The notes below the pieces were generated by a model. That model was not told the DNA's origin and made no database searches. It saw only the letters and a program-made list of their open reading frames with translations. Position numbers and translations under genes: made by a program. From Symbiodinium natans (taxonomy: Eukaryota > Sar > Dinophyceae > Suessiales > Symbiodiniaceae), in the NCBI GenBank assembly GCA_905221605.1, contig CAJNDS010002330.1, positions 294,576 to 356,575 on the forward strand: DNA of 62,000 nucleotides, in the 5' to 3' direction. Of the stretch, positions 21,901 to 33,474 are shown piece after piece; within the stretch, counting starts at the first letter, position 1; each line of letters starts with the position of its first letter.

Positions 21901-24900
21901 TTCCTACGAGGGTTTACGGTTTAGGGTTTCGGGGTTTCGGGGTTTAGGGCTTAAGGGCAACTTGGGTTTAGGTGTTATGTAGGGTTTCGGGGTTGAGGGG
22001 TTTAGGGGTTTAGGGGTTTAGGGTAACTTCTTGCTAGGGTTTAGGGATTAGGGTTTCGGGGTTCAGGGTAACTTATGGTAGCTTCCCACAGCCCCTGACC
22101 AAGCCCCTGAGCAAGCCCCAAACCAAAGCGACGCCGATCTCGGAGCGCCACCCTAAACCCTAAACCCTAAAACCTAAATCCTAAACCCTAATCCCGAAAC
22201 CCCAAGCCCTAAACCCCAAAACTCTACAGCAAACCACTTGAAACCCTAAACACCTAAACCCCAAAACGTGAACCCTAAGCACCTAGACCCTGAACCCTTA
22301 GCACCTACACCCTGAACCCTAAGCCCTAAACCCTAAACCCTAAGCACCTAAACCCTGAACCCTAAGCCCTAAACACTATCCCTAAACCCTACACCCTAAA
22401 CCCTATCCCTAAACCCTAAACCCTATCCCTAAACCCTAAACCCTAAACCCTAAGCCCTGAGCCCTAAGCTCTGAGTCGGCACCCCAAAAGGTCTACGTGG
22501 GTGCAAGCCTGGGCTTCGCCGTTTGCCCCACGGCTTTCGTCTCATCCCTCGGCTTCAGGGTTGAGGGTTTTTGGGTTTAGGTTTTAGGGTTTAGGGGGTT
22601 TCGGGGGAATAGGGTCTTTAGGGTTTAGGGGGCTTAGGGTCGATAGGGCTTAGGGTCGATAGGGCTTAGGGTTGAGGGTTGATGAGGCTTAGTTGGGTTT
22701 TTGGGGTCGATGGGGCTGATAGGGTTTGGGATATGGTGTATATTTCCATGTTGTGCATACTGTTTTGCTTCCATGCATGTTGCATGTTGCCATACCAAAA
22801 GCTCGCAGCCCCCGAATCCGGAAGCCGGGATGTTGCCAATGTAGGAAGAGGAAGAGGAAGAGGAAGAGGAAGAGGAAGAGGAAGAGGAAGAGGAAGAGGA
22901 AGAGGAAGAGGAAGAGGAAGAGGAAGAGGAAGAGGAAGAGGAAGAGGAAGAGGAAGAGGAAGAGGAAGAGGAAGAGGAAGAGGAAGAGGAAGAGGAAGAG
23001 GAAGAGGAAGAGGAAGAGGAAGAGGAAGAGGAAGAGGAAGAGGAAGAGGAAGAGGAAGAGGAAGAGGAAGACCCTAAACCCTAAACCCTAAACCCTAAAC
23101 CCTAAACCCTAAACCCTAAACCCTAAACCCTAAACCCTAAACCCTAAGCCCTTAAACCCTAAACCTTAAACCTTAAACACCAATCCCAAAACCCTCTACA
23201 GCCTAGGCTTGCTTTTTGGAGTGGGCTTCTTGGCCCTCGCCTCCTTGACCTACCAGCCGCCCGGCGCTGTCACATTTGAGGGTTGGGGGGTTGAGGGTTG
23301 AAGTTCAGGGATTTTGAGGGTTTTTTAGGGTTTTGAGGGGTTGAAGGTGTAAACCCCCCCCCCCCCCCCCACCCCCGGCAGTGGCAGTGAACCCCCCCCC
23401 CCCCCGGCAGTGAACCCGCCCCCGCCCCCCCCCCCCCCCCCCCCATGTCTAGGCTTCTTAGCACGTTGAACATGTATGAGTGGCTAGTGGCTATTTGCGG
23501 ATGTTCTTACTCAAGGTTGATGTATGTTTGCTGGGCCTGGTCTTGCTTTCTGGGGCTTTTCGGGCTGAATGAGTTTAGGGCTCATTGTCGGCTCATTGTC
23601 TAGAGTCGGGTCCTGAGAAGGGTGGTGTGGCTCTAGGCCTCAAGGGCCCGGGCTGAGAATGCGGCAATGCCACGCGTGTGGGACCAGCTTGGGGAAATAT
23701 CTCTTGGGCCCCGGGCGATCGAAGTGTGCATTGTCGATTGTGGGCTTTTGTGAAGTTTTGGGGTCAATTTTTTTTCGAAGCTAAAGTTTTTCATCCCCGC
23801 TCCTTGCGGTTAAGGGTGTGCCGAGGCTCTTCGAGGGCGACAACGAGCGCATTTTCCAGTTCTGCATGATGAGCCTCCCGCTCAGCTCACCTGCGGCCGG
23901 GAAACTGAAGAATTTTGGTACCATAACCCAACCTTGGGATGTTCCCCCTTATACTAACAGTCCTTAGTTGGGATTATAGTACCCCCTATTAATGCCCCAT
24001 TATGGACTTGTTAGTATAAGGGGAACATCCCAAACCCAACCCGTTTAGGGAGTGTCTCAGGGCTCGTTGCAGAGGGCATCCTACCAGCATGGCAAGCTGA
24101 TAAGAACTCCAAGTGTGGACGCTACAGGATCCTAAACTATCCGAAGCTGCAGGGTTTAGGGTTTAGGGTTTAGGGTTTAGGGTTTAGGGTCCAGGGTTGA
24201 GGGGCTGCTATTATCTTCCTCTGTTACAGTCGTGAGAGCAATATCGGCATCACCTCCATTAGCAGGTTTGAGCCAATTGGGTATACAATGGCAAAAAGAC
24301 ATGGACGCATGAATGAATCTAATGATCATAAAAGAAGGGTTTAGGGTTCAGGGTTTAGGGTTTAGGGTTGAGGGTAAGAACATTTCATGACCTCATGAAG
24401 ATCTGACACCATAAGCGCAATATAAATAGCATTTGAATCTGCTACGATCGACAGGCAGTTGATCATGATTTTGTCGGCCGATTCTATTTTGGTTTCGTTG
24501 TTTGATTTGCTGGCTTCAGAAAATGATTGTTAGTTGCGTATACTGCAAATTATCCTAAGCATCTCCCCCAACCTTAACTTACCCTAAGCCCAGATTACCC
24601 TATAAGGCCAGTACCCCAGCCGTCGGGGTCAGATCACGCCCGCGCGCGAGTCAGAAGTTTAGGGTCCAGGGTTGTGGGGTTTAGGGTAGCTAGGGTTTTG
24701 TTGCAGAGGCCCTCATCAAGATACTTCAGGCAGGGTATAGGGCCCGCTTTCACACAAGGCCTCACCTGCATTGTCCTGACCTTCCTGGCCGTGAACTTCT
24801 ACAAGATGATCTACACGAAGGACCGGTAATTCTAGCAAGAGGCATACAGTTGAGGGTTTAGGGCTTGGGGCTTCGGGTACGTTCCTTTGAGGGCTAGGGG

Positions 24901-27900
24901 GCCAGAACTCAGCTCAACCCCCACGCAACCTTGAAGGGTTTGGGTTTTGTGCCCGAAGCCCTGGACCCCGGCCTAGACCCCCGAGCCGCTGTAAACCTGC
25001 AATCCCACGAAGCCCTCAAGAGGCCAGACCCAGTATTCCTCACCCCTCGAGTTCCCTGTCCCTTCGGCCGTTTTTGGGCCGCTGAGCTCTCGTTCCGCGC
25101 CCACCTGGGTTCGGAGTGAGATCACCCAGGTCCCCCTTCCCGCCCTCGGTTATAAGTACAGTTCTAATTGGGTTCAGTACCATGAGCCTCCAAGCAGCCC
25201 TTAGTCAAAGCAGGAGGCGCATGAGCGAAAGATGAAGAAGCAGATGGAGCAGACGCTGGAGGCGTCCCGCGCCGCAGAATCAGGCCCGGCCCAGGGCTTG
25301 TTCGCAGGGTCTAGGGTTTAGGGTTCAGTGTTTATAGGGGTTAGGGGTCCAGGGTTTAGGGTTTAGGGCCTTGAGGGTTTAGGGTTAGGGTTTAGGGTTC
25401 AGGTGGTTAGGCCTGCTCGTGAAAAAGAAGCGCCCGGCTGCATTGCTTAGAGTTTAGTGGCTTTTGGCTTGAGTTGAGGCCTTGAGGGTTTAGGGTTAGA
25501 CGGTTTCGAGTTTGGGTTGTTGAGACCTTTATGTTTACTTACTATTGTTTCCTCTCCTCTCTGTCGATAATTTCCGGTAGTAGTCATTTTCTCTGTTTCG
25601 TCTTCGTCTTCATCTCTTATCCTGTTTCGCTCAACATAATTTGTATATATATATATACACATACATATATAGATCTCCTGATTGTCGAATCAGTCTCATC
25701 AAATGTTCTCTCATCTATTTTTCCTGTCTCTTCTCTTTCACTCATTGCAATACTGTTTCTCTTTGTCTCTTTCATCTTCCTATCTCTCTCTCTCTCTCCA
25801 TCCAAGACGTTTCGGTTCTCAAAAGCACGAATCAGTTTAATCTGGAGATGTCTAAAATTAGGGTCTGATGCAAAAAGATGCCAGCTAAACAAAAAAACTC
25901 TGACGCATCCCTGCGCTTGATCCTTGAGCCCTGAACCCTAAAGCCCTGCGTCATGAACTTTAAACCCTGACACCCCCCCCCCCCCCCCCCCCCGAAGCCA
26001 AGCCCAATAACCCCCAAACCCTGAATGCCTTCTGCCAGGAGACGAGGTGGGCTTTGGCAGGAAGCAACTTTATGGCTTTATGGAACTCAAAGCAGCTGTT
26101 TGCGGTCTAGCCCCAGGTCTATTGTCAGCTTTAGGAGCTTTAGGGTTGCGGAGGCTTTAGTTGGGTTTCGGGTCCAGAGTTTGGTGCAAAGCCTGTTTGG
26201 ACCTCCGGTTGAAGGTGTTTCGGGTGCAGCCCTCAAGCCCGAAGCCCTCACCTGACACCTCCGAAGTAAGGCACGCCTTCTTCGTCCTGGCTTTCACGAC
26301 CGGGCTGCGCGAAGGAGGGGCTTTTGAACCCGTTGTGCTTCGCTTCGGGGGCAGGTTGGGATGTAGGTTTCGGACCTGGGCTGAGAAGTTTGGGCTGCAG
26401 GGTGTGGGGTTGAGGGGTGTTAGGGTTTGGGGCCTCGTAAATCAAACGCCCCCCGCCCCCTCCCCCCACCCCCCCATGTACACCCCAAAACGTCCCCTAA
26501 ACCTTGGGATGTTCCCCCTTATACTAGCAGTCCTTAATAGGGAATGCAATAGGGGTACTAGAATCCCTATTAAGATCTGTTAGTATGTGAGAAGCATCCC
26601 AACAAAAGCCCCTAAACGCTGCTGACCATGTAAAGATCAACCCTGAATGCCGAAGCCCCCCCCCCCCCCCCCCCGCCCCCAAAAACCTCCAGTGTCTTAG
26701 GGCCCTAACCCTAAGACCCTAAGACCCTAAGACCCGAAGGCCCCCAAGACCCGAAGGCCCCCAAGACCCGAAGACCCTAAGACCCTAAGACTCTAAACCC
26801 CTAGACCCCTACACCCCAGAACCCCTCTAAGACCCTAAACCTCAACCCTGAAGCCCCTAAGCCAACTCCTACAACCCTGAAACCCTAAACCCTAAACCCT
26901 AAACCCTAAACCCTAAACCCTAAACCCTAAATGTCCCCTCCCGCCCTCGCAGGCCTCGAGTCCATCGTCTTCCTGGTGGGCGTCATCTCGGATGTCAAGG
27001 ATTCACTGTGGGGATCTTAGGGGTTTAGGGATTTTGGGGATTTTAGGGATTTTGGGGGATTTTAGGGATTTTTCATCGGGATTTTAGGGATTTTAGGGAT
27101 TTTAGGGATTTTAGGGATTTTAGGGATTTTAGGGATTTTAGGGATTTTAGGGATTTTAGGGATTTTAGGGATTTTAGGGATTTTAGGGATTTAGGCTTGA
27201 GGGCTTTAGGGCTGTAGGGGTTAAGGGCTTCGGGTTTTAGGGGCTTAGGGATTTAGGGGTTTAGGGATTTAGGAGTTTAGGGGTTTGGATCCCAATCCGA
27301 AACCTTGTTTGGGCCCGCGAGGGCCTGGAATATGACTCAGAAGGGCCTGCAAGGGGGGGGTTAAATCGTCCTGGAACTCAGATGGCTCTTATGGAGTTTA
27401 AAGTTCCAGGGCCTTTGTATGGCTCAGGATGTTTAGGGTTTGGTTCTGGGCTGTTTCGGGGTGCGGGGGCTTTCGGGGTCCTAGGGCTTTAAGATTGTGT
27501 CCCCTTGGTTCCAGTTGAGGGCTCGGGGTGTAGCTACTAAGTGCTTAAGAACCACCCCAAAAAAAGAAAAATGTTCTTCCTTATTAAGGGTAGTATAAGG
27601 ATTGTTGTTTTTTCTTTTGGGGTTCTTAAGCAGATGGTAGGTAGGGGATGGGGGTTCAGGATCTGAGCTCCCTGCCGCTGCCCATCATCACGGCCCTGGT
27701 GCTGGCCCGCATCGCCTCTCGGATGCACCGCCCAATACCCCGCACCATGAGCCTCAGACGCCAAACCTCCACCACACCCCCTTAGACCCTAAACCCCAAA
27801 CCCTGTATAAACCCTAGACCCTAGACCCTAGACCCTAGACCCTAAACCCTAAACCCTAAACCCCCAATCCCCAACCCCCAACCCCCAACCCTGACGCGAC

Positions 27901-30900
27901 GGAGTTTTGTGAAAGACCCCTGGCCAGCCGCCAAGTGGTTCTGCTGTCCTGGGCTTGCTGGTAACCCCGAACCCTAAGCCCCTCAACCCGAAGACCCGAA
28001 AACCCTAAACCCCTAAACCCCTAAACCCCTAAACCCCTAAACCCCTAAACCCCTAAACCCCTAAACCCCTAAACCCCTAAACCCCTAAACCCCTAAACCC
28101 CTAAACCCCTAAACCCCTAAACCCCTAAACCCCTAAACCCCTAAACCCTAAACCCCTAAACCCCTAACCCCTAAACCCCCAAACCCTAAACCCCTAAACC
28201 CCTAAACCCCTAAACCCTAAAACCCCAAACCCCTAAACCCTAACACCCCTAAACCCCTAAACCCCTAAATCCCTAAATCCCTAAACCCCTAAACCCCTAA
28301 ACCCCTAAACCCCCTAAACCCCCTAAAACCCTAAACCCCTAAACCCCTAAACCCTTAAACCCCTAAACCCCTAAACCCCTAAACCCTACATGGGTTTCGG
28401 CTTGGGCCTTGGGGATTTCTTGAAGGATCTTTTGGGGCTTTCGATTTCGGTAGGAGATTCTTGATGTACGTAGGCGTGTCCGACTCAGGATAGGCTTTAT
28501 TGAGGGGTTTCAAGCCCCAACCCTCGACCGCAAATCCTGGAGGTTATGGGTTTATCCCTAAGCCCTAAGCCCTAAGCCCTAAACCCCTAAACCCTAGACC
28601 CTAGACCCTAAACCCAGGGAGGGGTCGGCAGAAACCCTTCTACCCCCCAGTGCGCGAGGTTGGCTGCATCTTCTTCCAGGGAACCAAGCCCCTCGGCCCA
28701 GCAGCCGTGTAATGTCGGGGTCGCAAGAATTGTGTAGGGTTTAAGGTTTAGGGTTTAGGGTTTAGGGTTTGGGGTTTAGGGTTTAGGCGTGGGAGTAATG
28801 ACTGATAGCTATGGTAAAAATATAATTATACTAATCGGAAGCCCCCCAAAACCCTATTCTAGTTATGAAGGCGCTTTCGGCTTGGTAGCCCAGTGGTGCC
28901 CTTTGCCCCTTTTTTCTGGTTGGGTTTCTCGAGTTAAGAGGGGGTCTTATAGCACCCAATAGGGTTTAGGGGTTTGGACCGTTTGGAGCCACTTCCTACG
29001 TTGTCCCACAGGCGTGGGAACATGTCCGAAGCAAGCATGGAGGTGGCGCTTTCCCAATCGCCATGTTCTACAACGGGAGCCACTACGATTATCTCCAGCC
29101 GACGGAAAAGAGTGCTGCATCGAAGAAGTTGGGGTGCAGACAGGTGGCCGCGGCGGTGGAGATGAAGCCTCAGAAGCAGCCTTCACGGTGTACACGGTGG
29201 CAAGGCTGGCGTTGCGCAGACGCGTAATGAGGGCAATGGTCCAGTGCCAAGCTCATCTGTCTCGGAGCAGCTGACGCAGTCACCCTCTACACTGAGAACA
29301 GTGGCCTTTCTGACCACAGCATCCTGAACCATAATGCCCAATCCCCCTACAACCTAAGTTGCCCTGAGCCCGAAAGCCTCCCTCGTTGTTGCTTCGCCCG
29401 CAGCCCTGGACATTGGCAGAGCCTATGTGGCGAATAATTGTTCTAAACTGGTGAAGAAGCATGGAGAGCCAGCAGATGTGTAGCCGTGTATGACTTCAGT
29501 GGTGTTTGGAGGCTCTGGTATCCTAAAACCCCTGAAGCCCTGAAGCCCTGTAGCCCTAATCCCCAGACCCTTACAAGCTTTACCCCTGAATCCTGAAACC
29601 AGAAGCAAAGCCTACAGCCCCCAAAGCCCTACATTGTAGCCGTTTAACATTCTTGGATACTTGTACCACAAACCCCTAAGCCCCACTTGAAGGTTCATGG
29701 GTAGTTATTGAGATAATAGTTACCCTACTTCTGACCCCACTTATGACTACCCATGAACCTCCCAGTAAACAACCCTAAGCCCTTGGCAATCCAAAATTCA
29801 TTCCCTAAACCCTAAACCCCAAACCCTAAACCCTAAACCCCAAACCCCAAACCCTAAACCCCAAACCCCAAACCCTAAACCCTAAACCCTAAACCCCAAA
29901 CCCTAAACCCTAAACCCTAAACCCCAAACCCTAAACCCCAAGCCCTAAACCCTAAACCCTAAGCTGACCCGGCCCAGGGGCCTGAAGGTCGACTGGTTCA
30001 TGCGCATCTCGGCCGTGCTGCCCCTGCGCTCGAGTTTCGCAGGGCTTTGGGGGTTTAGGGTTCAGGCCTTGGGGTTTAGGGTTTCGGGTTGAGGGTTTCG
30101 GGTTTTCGGGTTGGGGGTTTTGGGTTTGGGGTTTCGGGTTTTGGGGTTTCGGGTTTGGGGTTTAGGGTTCAGGGTTTAGGGCTGAAGACATGGACACAAG
30201 TGTAGGAACCGGTTGACCAAAAGTTGTTGGCCTTTTGGGGTCTCTTTTTCATGGTATGTTCCGAGTTGTTTACGGGACCACGCACGGCCCATATCTTCAC
30301 CAACCGCATCTACACGGGGCCACGAACCCCGAAACCCTAAACCCTAAACCATAAAGCCCAAAATGCTTACGCTCCCCAGGCCTCTAAAGCCCTGTGCCTC
30401 CAAATCCCATGAAGCCCTCAACCTCGGTGCCTTCTTCTCTTAGCCCCGAGGCTCATGAGCATCGCGGCCGGCTTCTTTTCCTCTTCCATGCACCAGCTGC
30501 AGGAGGGAGGGGAGGGAGGGGCTGAGGCTTCGGGGTGTTGGGGTTGCAAGGCTTTGGGTGTCAGGCACCTTGAGAGCTTGCAGAGCCTTGCGTGTCTCGG
30601 GACTTGTCCAGGGAGCCCCACAGCGCCTATCTAGGACAGGCAGAGCTTTGCATCCCTGAGCCCTACGTGAAGAAGGTTCATGGTACTTAATAGCCCAATT
30701 AGAACTATACTTAATAACCCAGTTTTAACTGCACTTAATGACCCAATTATCACTGTACTTAGTGACCCAAATATAATAACCCAAATATATAGCTGTACTT
30801 ATAACCCAGGAGCTGGACGTGTTCGGCGTCTGGAGCCCGCGAAGCGAGAGGCCCTGGCAGAACGTGAGCCTTGGTGCGTGGACCCATTTTGGGGCTTTGG

Positions 30901-33404
30901 GGGTTTCTACAGGGCTGACAGGGCGTCGGGCCTGTAGGGCTTACGGGTCTAGAGGGCTTGGGGGGGTTGGTTTAGGGGTTTAGGGTGCGGCCTTGAGGTT
31001 TTGGAGTTTTGGGGCTATGGAGTTTGCGGTTTTAGCCTCTTGGAGCCAAGGAACGTTTGGGACGCCACAGGCCAGACCGGGTGATTCATGGGGGTGTCAG
31101 GGGCCCCTGGTTCCTGGCCAAAGGGATAAAATGGTGTCTGTTAGGGAATATGGTGCTGGGGAATCTATGATCTGATTCCTTGAAGATTCCAAAGGGCTCT
31201 GTGGTGTTTCACTTGCCCGAAGCAACCTCAGCAGCGGCCATGAACCTGTCAAAAACATGTCTGGCAGCCGAATCCCAAACTCTAAGCTTTCACTTTGGGG
31301 AGCAGCTTCGGGTTTAGGGTTTAGGGTTTAGGGTTAAGGGTTAAGGGTTTAGGGTTTCAACTCCAAACCCCAAACCCGCCAAGTCCCACGCCTGCATGCC
31401 CTGCCGCAGACTGCTGCAACGACAAGACCAACCGCTTCTTTGCTCCACGGCAGCAAAGATTCAACTCTCCCCAGCACTATTCGCTCCCCGTTTCGGGTTT
31501 GGGTTGGGGGCAGAACTTCCGGACAGGGTGTTCCATGAGTTTTTGATGAAGTGCTCAGCTTTGGCGATAGGAGCTGTCCGACCGTTCCGAAACCCGTTGT
31601 TTGTTGAAGTTTCCCCAGCCCAAAACTAAAAAGCTCAAAGCCTCTTAAGCCCCCAAGCCGCTAAGCCCCTAAACGTCCCAAAAGACTAGGATGCCCAGTA
31701 GTACCCTTATTCCCTTTTTGGGGGGTTTAGGTTCCCATATATACCCCTTTAAGCAAAAAAGGGGCACCCTTTTTCAGCCTAGGTTACTGGGCAGCCTAGA
31801 AGAAACCTACAGCCCCTAAAGCCCTAAACAACCGAAGCCCTCCTCCTTTGCTCTGAGAGTCCACACCTTGCCTGCCTCTGCGGCGTTTGGGGTTGAGAGG
31901 TTTGGAGGGTTTCGTGGTTTAGGTTTAGGGTTAAGGGTTTAGGGGTTTTAGGGGTTGAGGCTCCTTCAAGCGCCCTTTCGCATGCAGTTTCCACTTTTAG
32001 GGGTTTGGAGGGTTTCGCGTTTAGGGTACCCTGTCATCCTTAGGCTACGTTCCAAGGCTTATTGCAAAGCCCTAAACACTGAAAGCACTTTCATGACTAA
32101 GCCCCGAAACCCGCAATTCTACACCCCAGCCTCAAAACTAAATCCCAGCCGCAGGTCCTGATGCGGGCCATCTTCGGCTGGCAGGACCAGGCCCACTCTT
32201 TCCTGGGTTGCTGCTCACGAAGTGGCAGTGGGGTGTAAGGAGTCGGGTTGAGTGTTTTCAGGCTGCAGGGTTCGGGTTTTCGGGTTTTGTTGTCTTGGGA
32301 AGGGTGGGTTGGGTTGGGGGGGGGGGGAGAGGGGCCGAAGGCCCAGGCGTTCTAGCAACACCCTTGCCCCAAAAGTTTCACCTAGGAAGCCCAAATCCAA
32401 CACCCTTTCTCTCCTTCGAGGGCCGCCCTAATCCTTATTGCATTCATCGATAATAATAATAGTAAGAGTAATCGTAATAATCAAAATCATCATATGGGCG
32501 GACGTCAAAATACCATGTATGTAAAATATGATGGAAGTGCGATATGAAGTTCCGCTCTTGCTGGTTTATGTCTTCGCCGCAAGGCGGCACCATGGGTATA
32601 TGCAGGTTTCAGGCTCTTCCCCATGTAGGCGCTAGGATAGCGCTAGCGTAGCGCTAGGTGTTCCTTTCCCAAGGCTAACATTTTGGGGTTTAGCGTGTAG
32701 GGTTTAGGGTTTAGAGCCTAGAGCGATCCAACTTCGGGAAGCAAGTAGTATAGGCTGCCTGCGGCTTAGGTAAGACTGTGGAACATTGGGTTACACACCC
32801 TGAACCCTACACCCTAAACCCTGTGGTTGCTCCTGATGCATACTGGCGGCGTGCCAAAATTCTAAAGTCATGCGGCGAAATATGCGCTAGGTTGGCGCTA
32901 GCATCGCGCTAGCAAATATGAAGGGAAACTGCTTGCGGTGGCCACTTGCCCATCCAAGACATAAAGCAGTACTAAGACAGCTGATTTGAAACATGGCCAA
33001 CCTGGAAGAGCAAAGCACTACTAGCTCGAGCTCAAGTAGCTCCAATAGTTCCGATGACGATGCCTGAGTCTTAAGATGGCGGCGCTAGTGTGTTTTGCGA
33101 GGTTTTTGCATAGGAGCAAGAATTAGCGCTACACTTCTGTACTTGCCAAAGCCATCGTTCCAGACCTTCGTTTTCCTTCTCGTCAGAAGGCGGCAGCATG
33201 ATTTTTTCAGCATCCGCCGTTCCTGGAAGAAGGAATATTCTACATTGCAATAATACGTTGTAGGAGGTTTCTCGTGGCGGAGATACAAATCCACGTCGCA
33301 AAGCCATAGCCCCCCCCCCAAAAAAAAAAAACATGCTCAATCGTGGTTGGGTCTTATTCCAGAGGGTCGAACGGGAGGGAACAGGAGGGGATCCGAGGGT
33401 CTCT

Positions 33405-33474
<70 letters not shown>

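Noticed and set aside
22081-22150. Extra permease exon reading PLTKPLSKPQTK
   Set aside because: Exon 7 joins exon 8 in frame with the family pattern without it, and it lacks a fitting AG|G start.
22679-23091. Poly(Gly-Arg) and poly(Lys-Arg) ORFs
   Set aside because: They are translations of the GGAAGA hexamer in intron 8 of the permease.
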